26,806 bases of DNA from Fragilariopsis cylindrus CCMP1102 (lineage: Eukaryota; Bacillariophyta; Bacillariophyceae; Bacillariales; Bacillariaceae): contig FMBT01000382.1 in assembly GCA_900095095.1 (NCBI GenBank), positions 1 through 26,806 on the forward strand, written 5' to 3'. A model generated the notes under the pieces. The model did not search any database. It worked only from the letters and a program-made list of their open reading frames with translations, and was not told the origin of the DNA. This document shows, piece by piece, positions 18,101 through 26,728 of the stretch (its first letter is position 1; each line of letters starts with the position of its first letter). The translations under genes were made by a program, and so were the position numbers.

Positions 18101-21100
18101 ACCGAATCCTGAATATTTTGCGCTGCGCCATCTACATCATCTTTTGTATTACTGCGCCTTCTGGCATTCCCATTTTCAACATCTTTCGATATTTTGTTGC
18201 TTCCTCTTCCTCTTCTGCAGTTAGGGCTTTTGGGCGTGCTGTTGGGGGAGGAACCTCCCCTGCAATGACGGAGTCTTGAATATTCTGTGCTATGCCATCT
18301 ACACTCATCTTTTGTATCACTGCACCTTCCGGCATTCCCATTTTCAACATTTTTCTATATTTTGTTGCATAATCTTCTTCTTCAGATGGTAGTGAAGATA
18401 TCTTTGGATCGGCGACTTGAGATAAGGGCTGAGAAGACGACGATTTTGGATGTTCCTCATTTGCTAACACACTATCTTGAACATACTGCGATACTCCGTC
18501 AGCAAACATTTTCTGCAACACTGCACCCTCCGGCATACCCATCTTCAACATTTTGTTATACCGAGAAACAATTTCTTTGTCTTCTACTGACAAAGCCGGC
18601 GTTTCTTTTCTAACTGACAAAGCACCAGTTCGATTCAGCGAAGATTTGCCTGTCATATCATCTCCTGCTACCGTTGCCGCACTGCTTGATTTCGCTTCAA
18701 TCGCTCTGTCGTTCGAAAGCATCGACGCAAGCGAAGGCTCTCCTGAATTCGTACTTTGTCCATCTTGAGCATCAATAGCACTCCGCCTAAGCCGTCTCAC
18801 CTTCTTGCCGTCAGGTCTCACATAAACCTCGTATTGGTCATCGGTTGTTGAAGAAGGTACAGACCCCCCTAAAGATCCCGAAGATGAGAAGCTGGATGAT
18901 TTTCTCACTCGTCGGACCCTATCAAATCATTGAAGAAAACGCAGAAATATTGGTTAGGAAGTTCCGTCGATCAAATAACATGAAACACAGCACGACATTT
19001 TTTACTTACTTTTTGCCATCCGCCCTAATGTATATTTGACCCTCAACCATATCACCTGCAACACTTGCCGAACCTCTACTTGTGCTCGCAGTTGATCGAA
19101 GATGGCTGTCTAGTGAACTTCTATTGTCACTATTCCTGAAGCAGTCGAGTTCGAACTTTCGGGTTTCTTCGCTCTCCTGATCCTTCGCACCTTTGTGCCA
19201 TCTGGTCGTGTAATGATTTCAACATGGTCTCCAGGTTGTGTTGGTGTAGGTGTTTGTTTCTTAACTCGTCGGACTATCAATGTATGTGAGTAAATAAACA
19301 CTTTTCGCAAAAAGATTTCAGTCATGGGAAACGAATTGAGCTTACCTTTTTTCCCGTCTGCTCTTATATATACCTCACCTAAAAGTGAGGATTCTTTACT
19401 AACCGCAATTTGGTCCCCAGCAACAGATGCACTACCATACTTTTTAGGTGTCGAGTCCATATTTCCTAGAAAGCTACCCAGTGAATTAGTACCATTGACT
19501 TTTACTGAATCGCTTATGCCGTCTAGTGTAATCTTTTTCGTCAGATTTAGTTATGCGATCCCCTGCCACTGTTGCAGCGCCACCACTAGGTCGTGATTTT
19601 GGCTGAGAATCAAGAAACCCGGAGAGTTGGATTTCAGATGCAATTGACTTTGTCTTGCGAATTCTTCTTACTCTTTTTCCATCCGGCCTTGTAATTATCT
19701 CGACATTTTCCTCTGTAGGCACAGATGCAGCAGTAGTTGTAGAAGGTGCAGAGTCTCGCGTTTTCTTCACCCGTCTCACTGAAAAATGAGTCAAGAGAGA
19801 ATGTAAGGAAGCATCACAAACACGAACGTAAGCTACTACACTTCATAGATAATAAGTTATTACATTACAAAGGAAAATATTGTGACTCACCTTTCTTGCC
19901 GTCTGCTCTTACGTAAACCTCTCCTGTGAGTGAAGACTCTTTACTGATGGCGATCTGATCACCGGCAACAGAGTTACTGCCCCCGTATGTTTTTCTGATT
20001 GACGATTCATTATTTTCGAGAAATCCGCCCAGAGACTTCTTTTCTTCCGGTTCCTTACTAGATGGTGTCACATCCGTCTTTCTTATCCGCCTTACTTTCT
20101 ACTCGAAAAAAGGATTAGATAATAACAAATAAAAGGGGACGTTAGAGCAATGAAAGGGTACAATGTAACTGTTATTGTTGAAATCGTGTATCAGGTTTTC
20201 ACTTACCTTTCCATCAGGGCGAACGTATATTTCCGATTCAGGTTTATCGGAGGTTTCGGTATTGGCACGACTGTCACCTACGACAGTTGCTGCTCCATTT
20301 ATCTTGGGTTTCGACGCCGCGTCGGAATCTAGAAAACCAGAGAGCGAACTTCCAGACCCGGTATCACCGATCAGTCTGATCTTTCTTACTCTCCGAACTT
20401 TTTTCCCGTCGGCTCTGATATAAATTTCACCCTCAGCATGTTGGTCGCCGGCAACAGAATGACTTCCAGAAAATTTTGGCCTCGCATTAGGCGATTTATC
20501 ATTGTTAAAGAATCCTGACAAACTACGTTCGACTTTCTTTTGCGACGGTTCTGTGTTCGTTGTCGATTCTGCAATCCCAGACAGTGGAATAGTGGAATCA
20601 CCTACTGGTTTCGTTTTCCTTATTCGACGAGCCTTCGTACCATCCGGTCGTGTTATGATTTCTACATTTTCATCGGAAGTTATGGATGATTTTTTCACTC
20701 GTCTAACTTTCTTCCCATCCGCTCTCACGTAAACTTCTCCAGTCAACGAAGATTCTTTGCTAATGGCTAACTGATCTCCTGCCACGGATGAGCTACGTCG
20801 TAGTTTTGGCTTTGGCTCATCCTCATTCTCAATGAATCCCGAGAGTGATTTTCCCGAAAATGATCTTCCCGAAAGTGATTCTTTCGTGCTGAAGGACTAC
20901 TTACAGAAGCAGACGATGACGACTTCCTCACTCGTCGGACTTTTTTTTCCCATTTTTCCATTAAAAAATAACCCAAAAAAATATTGACATTAGAGAAGCG
21001 AACTCAACAGTCGATTGTTTCTTTCGCCTTTGTTTCTCACATATCTAGCTAGACGACAAGTATTTTTGCATTTCTTACCTTTTTTACCATCGGCTCGGGT

Positions 21101-21942
21101 GTAAATTTCCCCTTCACCTGCTCCAACAGACTGATCACCTGCTCCAACAGACCGACTCCCGCTCCTCCTCGATTTTCCACCTGCTCCAACAGACCGACTC
21201 CCGCTCATCTTCGATTGTGTCGAAGTATCCTGAGAAAGGAATCCTGATAATGAACCACTGCTGCCACTGTCCAATCCCTGACTTGTTGTTGATTTTGCCC
21301 TTTTTACTCTTCGAACTCTTTTGCCGTCTGATCTCGTATATATTTCACCCTCTTTTGATAGTGATTTAGAGGAGGCTGCTTTACTGGGAGCCCGAACTGT
21401 ACCACCGTTAGATCCATATCGATATCCGTCGTCGCCATCTTCTCCAGAAAGTTCATACGAAGAGACAATACCATGTAAACTTTTCAAGTCCCGATATGCG
21501 TCTGCTGCATCGGTATAAATTTGTATAGTCTCTAATTCGAGCTTGAGTAGCTGGATTCAATGAATCAACTCCATCTTCTAACGATTCGCACATGCCAATC
21601 CAAGAGGCTAAATTGATTCCAGGTCGGCTGGCAGTTGTTCCATCTTTTTTGAACGAAGAAAAATCGATGCTTATTGTAGGGTTGAGGTATATCAATAGAC
21701 CGTTTGCCATGGTCCACGAAGACGTGAGGCAACATCCCCTCGCCGAAGGCTTCTTTCAGGGCTGATTTTGAAGCCAATCCCAGTAATTAACTGCATGCTC
21801 TTCTAAAACCCACGCACCACGCGGACACACATCTAGCAACGATGACATTCCGGATACAACGTCTTCATTCCCTTTAGCTCGTGAACTTAGGTTTTTCCAG
21901 CTTTTTCTTTATACGCCGAATTTGATGCACTTATCGATGTTG
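15183..21942 (-). CDS. Large modular repeat protein: RADGKK modules, CCDC53-like and WH2-like repeats
   Basis: I infer one gene with exons 21942(?)-21079, 20939-20207, 20098-19891, 19778-19346, 19273-19010, 18918-15590, 15514-15404 and 15328-15183 (TAA). The introns are GT-AG and 139, 108, 112, 72, 91, 75 and 75 nt long. The chain holds a head region, 12 E-I-Y-x-R-A-D-G-K-K-V-R-R motifs, three CCDC53-like repeats, 16-residue repeats, a charged central domain and a Gly/Arg array with WH2-like helices. The joins are supported because each splice rebuilds the D-G-K-K-V-R-R or A-I-Q-G-G-R-G motif. The frame is broken by ten small indels (near 21894, 21760, 21710, 21540, 20897, 19525, 19142, 18138, 17844 and 15672), so the protein is not continuous as given. 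Either the consensus is faulty here or the gene is decaying. The 5' exon and start codon are not resolved. An actin-related role is inferred only from the two domain resemblances. Confidence 0.68.
15329..15403 (-). repeat. 75-nt intron, copy B
   Basis: It begins GTACGTCAAT and ends CTATTTAG. It is the second copy of the duplicated intron. It differs mainly by an ATAATAATAAT expansion and small changes near the acceptor. Confidence 0.85.
15515..15589 (-). repeat. 75-nt intron, copy A
   Basis: It begins GTACGTCAAT and ends TATCTTAG. It is near-identical in sequence and length to the intron at 15329-15403, including a shared block AAATCTCGTTTATCAT. Both lie in phase 1 in the same A-I-Q-G codon context, so an exon-intron unit was duplicated. 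Confidence 0.85.
15590..17791 (-). CDS. Central and C-terminal part of the modular protein (long open frame)
   Basis: The frame that starts at the ATG at 17791 is open for 740 codons to 15569. It could be annotated as a separate gene if the break at 17844 is real. Residues about 120-170 form a coiled-coil-like stretch (E-K-L-E-N-A-E-K-R-Q-L-K-L-E-K). Residues about 260-440 are compact and conserved-looking, rich in H, P, W and C (W-V-W-F-K-M-M, G-C-P-M-I-G-K-Q-C-P). After that comes a K/E-rich helical part, then P-P-L-P-G-P-P, which begins the Gly/Arg array. Near 15672 two extra bases move the frame, so the last 40 or so residues of this ORF (E-E-G-L-W-M-Q-S-K) are an artefact. The true frame continues to the donor at 15589. 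Confidence 0.72.
17755..18030 (-). repeat. Five to six 16-residue tandem repeats
   Basis: Successive units are V-P-K-G-M-A-L-V-Q-K-D, R-M-V-L-V-P-K-E, P-E-G-M-V-A-V-S-K-E, P-E-G-Y-V-L-V-P-R-D, D-D-L-I-L-V-R-K-D and a degenerate last one. They recur every 14-16 residues, with a beta-strand-like core and an acidic/basic turn. Between units 4 and 5 the frame breaks at a G5 run (C5 at 17842-17846 on the plus strand); six G would keep it open. No known family is recognised. Confidence 0.7.
18085..18566 (-). repeat. Three CCDC53-like repeats
   Basis: Three copies of about 36 residues have the core K-M-L-K-M-G-M-P-E-G-A-V-(I/L)-Q-K-M, followed by x-V-D-G-x-A-Q-x-I-Q-D-S-V. The core resembles the 'K-M...G-V-P...A-V...K-M' helix of CCDC53, the WASH-complex subunit family. 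In copy 3 the frame breaks just after Q-K-M (plus-strand 18135-18140): compared with copies 1 and 2, one base is missing, which gives an early stop. The frame after the break continues with V-D-G-A-A-Q-N-I-Q-D-S-V as expected. Confidence 0.72.
19010..21487 (-). repeat. Array of about eight 70-residue modules carrying 12 RxDGK motifs
   Basis: Each module has a basic motif E-(I/V)-Y-(V/I/T)-R-(A/P/S)-D-G-K-K-V-R-R-(V/I)-(R/K)-K, a Ser/Thr linker, L-S-G-F-L-(D/E)-(S/N), a K/P-rich spacer, and S-V-A-G-D-Q, often followed by A-I-S-K-E-S-S-L-T-G. A second motif type, V-E-I-I-T-R-P-D-G-T-K-V-R-R-I-R-K, alternates with the first. Twelve motifs are visible; the twelfth lies just beyond, near 18780-18815. 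Five are split by an intron at D-G-K-K/V-R-R (at 21078, 20206, 19890, 19345 and 19009). The basic motif could bind acidic partners, lipids or nucleic acids; this is not known. The array looks like the product of tandem exon duplication. Confidence 0.85.
21079..21942 (-). CDS. Head region of the modular protein (first visible exon, frameshifted)
   Basis: The coding signal moves between frames four times. The recognisable pieces, in order, are A-K-G-N-E-D-V-V-S-G-M, C-P-R-G-A-W-V-L-E-E-H-A-V, N-Y-W-D-W-L-Q, L-P-H-V-F-V-D-H-G, then N-L-A-S-W-I-G-M-C-E-S-L-E, Y-T-D-A-A-D-A-Y-R-D-L-K and S-S-Y-E-L-S-G. The pieces are Trp-rich and helix-like, as in a folded N-terminal domain, but I do not recognise the family. 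The exon may begin at an acceptor TTAATAG near 21943. It ends in the first two R-S/A-D-G-K motifs at a donor GTAAGA (21078). One break is an A5 run (T5 at 21892-21896) that would need six. Confidence 0.55.
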
Positions 21943-22066
21943 CTATTAATAAAGGAAGATTAAAATAGAATGCCTTGGGTACAGGTAGTTAAGCTCTACG
22001 ATTGTATTTCTATTTCATATAATATGTTATTGAGGGTCAACAGAACCAGTACAAGAATATTGTTGA

Positions 22067-22080
22067 CGACATTAATGTCG
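22067..22080. promoter_or_regulatory. 14-bp perfect palindrome
   Basis: CGACATTAATGTCG is its own reverse complement. It lies in the presumed promoter or first intron of the modular gene and is a candidate dimeric-factor site. Confidence 0.35.
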
Positions 22081-22142
22081 AATCGTATTCTCGTGTCTCA
22101 TAAATAATTTACATGCATTAGCTTACATACCGGGCTTTACAG

Positions 22143-22158
22143 TAAGTAACGTTACTTA
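22143..22158. promoter_or_regulatory. 16-bp perfect palindrome
   Basis: TAAGTAACGTTACTTA is its own reverse complement. It lies 62 bp from the 14-bp palindrome and 30 bp from the shared upstream element. Confidence 0.4.
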
Positions 22159-22188
22159 AGGCTAAGGTGCGCGCTCCGAACAATATAT

Positions 22189-22227
22189 CAAAAATTGAGC
22201 GAAAAAACATATTTCCCTGACACCCTC
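22189..22227 (-). promoter_or_regulatory. Shared upstream element, copy 2
   Basis: On the minus strand this reads GAGGGTGTCAGGGAAA, a spacer three bases shorter than in copy 1, then TTTCGCTCAATTTTTG. It has the same orientation relative to its gene as the copy at 972-1013. Confidence 0.5.
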
Positions 22228-22844
22228 CTCTCATCACAAATTTTAAAATCCAATAACTCTTACTTTTCTCCTCCATCGCGCCAAGGTGTGTGTTATTAGG
22301 TTAACCTTTCAACACCATCAGCCAGTAACAACAACAACAACGTTGAAGTGAGTAAAGAATAAGTAGAAGATGATATTCATTAAATAATATGGTTGGTGAT
22401 TGATACATTCCTTTTGCTCAAGGATTGGGTGCTGATTAATTGTGCCTTTCAAAACATACCAATTGATTTTTCTATGATCACTTAGATACAGAAACTTACT
22501 TGTTTTCGTTCTAAGTCAAGCTAGTCTAGTAGTTTATGTGTAATCTATGAATATGCTACGTTAATAGAACTTAGAACAGATTACATTACAAATGATTCTA
22601 CACTAGTGCAATTTCTTCTACTGCATCTTCTGGCTGTTTTTTTATTAACAAAGAAAGCCATTGCATGTCATAAAAGATATTAACAAGAACCGGACGACAG
22701 ACATACTTTTTTTCGTCGCTCACTTTTATTTTCCATTGGCTATGTCAAGCAAGCACAAATACTATACTTATCTTAACTTAACTCACTTGGCCCCACAAAT
22801 CCCCAACCCATGACTTGCCCCAAACCAATAATATGGCTGATACT

Positions 22845-24935
22845 TTATCTTTTAGTACGTGGCTTGGATTTGGAACGAGTCTTCTTGGGGGAGGCACCCA
22901 CGTCTTTGCTCTTACTTTCACGACCACGTTTCTTAGAAGCTGGTTCCTTCTTTTCAGGGACGCTGGCTTTTTTGGTGACACTTTTCGGCTTTTTATCAGC
23001 GGGGGTAGACTTTTTTACCGCAGTCTTAGGCTTGGCTGGGGTACTTGATTTCTCGGTCTCGACCTTGGATTTTCTCTTCTTCTTAATCTCCGCGGGACTT
23101 ACTTTCTTTACTGGCTCCTTTGTAGCCTTTCCCTTTGAGATTGGTAGTGTTCTCTTCGCTTTAGCGGAAGATTCCTTGGCAGCTTTTCCCTTTGTGACTG
23201 GGGTTTTCTTCGCTTTGGCAGGAGACTCCTTGGCAGCCTTTCCCTTTGTGACTGGGGTTTTCTTTGCTTTGGCAGGAGACTCCTTGGTAGCCTTTCCCTT
23301 TGTGATTGGAGTTTTCTTTGCTTTGGCAGGAGACTCCTTGATAGCCTTTCTCTTTGTGATTGGAGTTTTCTTTGCTTTGATGGGAGATTCCTTGGTAGCC
23401 TTTACCTTTGGCGACTGGGATTTTCTTTGCTTTCTTGGGGGATTCAATGGTGGCCTTGGCCTTTTCTTCCTTCTTATCGTCTTGTGCAGCAGCGACCTTT
23501 TTGGTTGCAGGTTTCTTTGGGTCGGTTGGTTTGTCCTTCTTCGTCTCGGTGACTGCTGCCGTCGAAGTTGTAGCCGATTTCTTCTTTTCGTCAGACTGTT
23601 TTTTCTTGCTGGGTCCCACTTTCTTCTTTGTAGGCTTTGTTGGATCCACATATATGAATTCGTTTTGAAGCCGCTTGATAGTCGCCTGACATTTGATTTG
23701 GTCCTTCTCTTCCCATTTGTCTGCTTTGCTCTTCATGTCACGAGTTGATAATTTCTCGTCAAATGCCTTTTCCAACAACAGAATTTCCTTGGGATTGAAC
23801 GTGATAAGAAATTCGGGTTCGTCGTCGGGGGTTGTAGCTGCAACGTACGCAGCTGCAGCAGCGGTACTCATTGGACCCGGAGGAAAGTTAGCCGCCATAA
23901 CAATGGCTTGTTGCACTTGTAGCGGTCTTCCTGTCCATTTGGCTAGAACCTCTTGCTCGAACGCGGGGTTTGACACATACTGGATTGCAACGTATGGTTT
24001 TTTGGGGCTTCGGTATTGATCTGGAGTACACGGCGACGACCATCTGTACCTCCACCGTATACGGTCATGGAAGTATGAATGAACATGACATGTTCTTGTT
24101 TCTCTTTCGTTACATTGGATTGCTCATAACGCAAATGGTCCCACAAACTATCGGTTGGTGTTAAGACGCCCGCCGACGCCATCTTATCTTCGACAGTCTT
24201 GTCTTCGATGGGAGCCGCCGAAACGCCGATGTCAATCTTCTTGATCTTAGACACATCAACAGGCATTTTGTTCATGGCATCGTCGAGTAGGACGATAGTT
24301 TGACATCCATCTCCGTAAGCGAGCATCACAGCTTGCGCTTTTGGGTCGTTTCTTCGAGCGAGTTTGACGATGATTCGAGATTGTCCTCAACACATTTTCG
24401 TGCCCATTGTGCAACCGAGTAAATCCCACCAGCAACATTGTATCTTGGAACAGTACTTCGTACAGCAAGAGTAGAGGTACTCCCCTTGTTCTTCTTGGGA
24501 ATCGCTAGTTTGGCGGTGGTCACCATAGCCATGTTTTCTGCCTGCTGTTGAAAATTGGGCATAAAGAAACTGTTTCTATGCTGAGCAACTGCGGCCGCCA
24601 TTTGTTGCTGTTGCTGTTGAGACATTTGCTGTTGAGGCATATTTTGTTGCTGCCGAGCCTGTGCCTGAGCATGTTGCTATAATCAGAACAAGAATCAAAA
24701 TAATTTGATGAGAATAATATAAATTACTCTTGAAATGAACATAATTCAAAAACAGTACATCCCATTGTGATTGAATATATTATTTGATAAATAAACTTAC
24801 TCGCTGCAGTAATTCATGTTGCTGAGCTTGCTGAGCTTGTACTAGAATAGATTGCCTTGCCATAGCCATCTGGTGGGCTTGGGCTTGCGTGAGAGAATTC
24901 CTCATATTATTACCGTCCATGATTGCTGCCGACAT
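22845..24935 (-). CDS. Gln-rich / Lys-rich nuclear-type protein with H1-like tail (two exons)
   Basis: Exon 1 is 24935-24801 (45 codons from M-S-A-A-I-M-D-G) and exon 2 is 24676-22845. The intron is 124 nt, phase 0 (GTAAGT...TTATAG). The N-terminal 90 residues are rich in Q, A and M, as in transcription co-factors. The middle (about residues 110-350) is a mixed, folded-looking region with W-A-R-K-C-V-E-D-N, A-Y-G-D-G-C-Q-T-I-V-L-L and A-K-W-T-G-R-P-L-Q-V-Q-Q; I do not recognise it. The C-terminal 260 or so residues are Lys-rich with S-P-x-K and T-P-x-T-K repeats like histone H1 tails. DNA or chromatin binding is likely from composition. The frame breaks at about 24371 (one base missing), at an A6 run (T6 at 23998-24003, seven expected) and at 23399 (one extra base). 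Either the consensus is faulty or this is a pseudogene. Confidence 0.72.
23115..23442 (-). repeat. Six 54-bp coding repeats (18-residue SPAK/TPVTK units)
   Basis: The units read S-P-A-K-A-K-K-T-P-V-T-K-G-K-A-A-K-E with small changes. Six units take 324 nt. The span is 328 nt because the last unit has one extra codon and the first carries one extra base at 23399-23400, which breaks the frame. Each unit has one S-P and one T-P site next to lysines, the pattern of CDK-type phosphorylation in H1 tails. Confidence 0.88.
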
Positions 24936-25069
24936 AAATTAAATGAACAAAAAAAGATGTGAGCAAAAGCAAGTGCAATTTACGTTACACTTATTGTATG
25001 ATTGATTTGAATTTATGTAGTGTGTTTTAAGTGATAAAAGAGAAGGTATGTGCGTTAGGATTGTTTTTT

Positions 25070-25105
25070 ATCAAAAATTTTACGCACCTCTCGCGTAATT
25101 TTGAT
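25070..25105. promoter_or_regulatory. Inverted repeat upstream of the Gln/Lys-rich gene
   Basis: The arms are ATCAAAAATTTTACGC (25070-25085) and GCGTAATTTTGAT (25093-25105), separated by 7 nt, about 135 bp upstream of the ATG at 24935. The left arm has three extra bases. It is a candidate factor-binding site or a small foldback remnant. Confidence 0.35.
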
Positions 25106-25169
25106 CGAAAAATAACCAAAATAACGTGAAAAATAAAATTATTATTTTTTTCTGAAAAACCATGCAAAA

Positions 25170-25224
25170 GCAGGCGATTCTTGCTCTTATATTATTTTTT
25201 AAACGCCATTATTATAGCGCCTGC
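25170..25224. other. Spaced inverted repeat GCAGGCG / CGCCTGC
   Basis: Perfect 7-bp arms at 25170-25176 and 25218-25224 flank 41 bp of AT-rich DNA. They are GC-rich islands in very AT-rich surroundings. The function is unknown. Confidence 0.25.
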
Positions 25225-26527
25225 CCGCATTCTGACACGTTGATTGCAGAAAAATAGCCTGGGGCATACTTTTCGCAGATCTATCCCTTATTTACGTCGT
25301 ACCACAGCTTTTCACTAGAATACTGGTAATAATTAATTGTACCGTACAATACCTAGTACAAAAATACTAGGGGTAAATCCGTGTCCGCTCATCCTTTGTA
25401 TCATAGAGCGACAAGAAAATGTAAAAACAGCTGTTTCTCTTGTTCAGAAGTAGTTCAATTTTTACTTAAACTTATAGTAGGTATACAGTAGAAACAACAT
25501 CTGATTGGATAGAGAACTGGCATTACTCTTTAGCAGTGAACAATCAAAAAGCTATGATGCTTTATAGTAGCATGTGTCGACCATCAATACTTTGTGCATG
25601 TACCAAAATCCCTATATTTCAGTATTTGGAGTGTAAGCAAGGGTGATTACAAGCTCTGAGTTGTATAATATAATGACAGGAAACATGATGATGATGATTT
25701 ATATTTACCAACAGAATCACAACTCATATTCAATACCTAGATAACGTGCCAAAATACAACTCTATATTCATTCGCACCTCCACAGAAAACTTTCCAATGG
25801 ACCAAATTAAACTAAATAAACTTTCCAATCCCATTTCCCTCCTTTTACTATGATTATTCTTTTTAACTCTTTGGTTGTATTGATCTGACCAGCAGTAGTC
25901 AAGATATATTGCAGCCAAGATGTTACCATCGGGATGTAAGAAAGAGGCTTTCGTTGTTCCAATAACGGACCGGACGCAACCATAGAACCCATAAATAGTC
26001 AAGAACCGTTATGGTGTACTCTAGCAGGAATTTTTCTAGCATTACAATATTGTACAAATAAAAAAGCCTTTGAACTAGCTTCAGTCAGGGTCTGTCTAAC
26101 AACAAGAAAAGTGTTCTATTAAAAAAGATAAAATGGGGATGGATAATTTGTGCGAAGTGCGAAAGGCGAGGTTTTTGTATTCCAAAATAATAATAATAAC
26201 GTGATGCGCGATGCTACTTGAAGTACATACTGCATGGGGTAGATTTAATTTGGTTCGTGCGCGTTATTTGTGCATAGAACCAAATAATAATAATGAAAAA
26301 TATAGATATATTATTAATACAAATAGCTTATGTCAACTTAAAGGAATAATAGTACGATACAAGATGAACTTCAAAGGATAACAAACCGCCAACGTGCTGG
26401 CGTTAAGCTTCCTCTTTCTCACAGTTCAATATCATAGCTTACATGCACCTCAAGTATCTATACGATAGTATCGCATCGTCTATTATAGATATATATGGAA
26501 ATCATTTTAGAAGTTACATCTATCATA

Positions 26528-26728
26528 ATGTCCGGCTACGATCTGCTCGTTGCTGCCGCCACAAAGGACCGCACTATACTTTTTGAACGATCAACTTATC
26601 TAGGCATTATTTTTATCTTTGTGAAAAGCAAGCCTTCTTCGATGACATTGGTCTATAATCTAAAATCAGAAAAAAAAATTCTTTATTTGTTCTGTACAAT
26701 AAATAGAGATCGACACGACCAAGAATGA
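26528..26728 (+). CDS. Doubtful ORF near right edge, possible first exon
   Basis: This 66-codon ORF starts at an ATG at 26528. Its first 22 residues (M-S-G-Y-D-L-L-V-A-A-A-T-K-D-R-T) come from DNA that is richer in GC than its surroundings and look coding; the rest is low in signal. A short plus-strand frame from an ATG at 26725 is open to the window end. The minus strand here also has a protein-like reading (see findings). The direction of any gene here is unresolved. Confidence 0.25.
   Translation: MSGYDLLVAAATKDRTILFERSTYLGIIFIFVKSKPSSMTLVYNLKSEKKILYLFCTINRDRHDQE

Larger units (their letters stand above)
21943..22844. other. Intergenic region upstream of the modular gene
   Basis: This stretch of about 900 bp probably holds the first exon and promoter of the modular gene, neither of which I could fix. 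A GTATGT donor candidate lies near 22129 on the minus strand. Above it is a minus-strand ORF of 52 codons (22276-22118), which I do not call. Two perfect palindromes and one copy of the shared upstream element are listed separately. The part 22230-22844 is AT-rich and also holds the 3' flank of the next gene; nothing else was seen. Confidence 0.4.
24936..26527. other. AT-rich region without a secure gene
   Basis: The proximal part is the promoter of the Gln/Lys-rich gene. A minus-strand ORF of 90 codons at 26002-25730 starts with TTG and shows no recognisable domain, though T-T-K-A-S-F-L-H-P-D-G-N looks protein-like; I do not call it a gene. Two inverted repeats are listed separately. Nothing else was seen. 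Confidence 0.45.

Noticed and set aside
20884..20915. Very short intron GTAAGTAGTCCTTCAG to explain the frame break near 20897
   Set aside because: Sixteen nucleotides is too short for a spliceosomal intron. A one-base indel explains the break more simply.
22118..22276. 52-codon minus-strand ORF starting M-E-E-K-S-K-S-Y-W, with a GTATGT donor near its end
   Set aside because: It was considered as the first exon of the modular gene. Its phase does not fit the next exon without another indel, and it overlaps the shared upstream element. It is left uncalled.
22810..23748. 312-codon plus-strand ORF rich in F, L, A and V that looks like a repeated membrane protein
   Set aside because: It is the antisense reading of the Lys-rich repeats (AAG/AAA become CTT/TTT). 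The minus strand has H1-like S-P-x-K units, a spliced 5' exon and a continuous gene context. The lack of stops is a by-product of the repeat composition.
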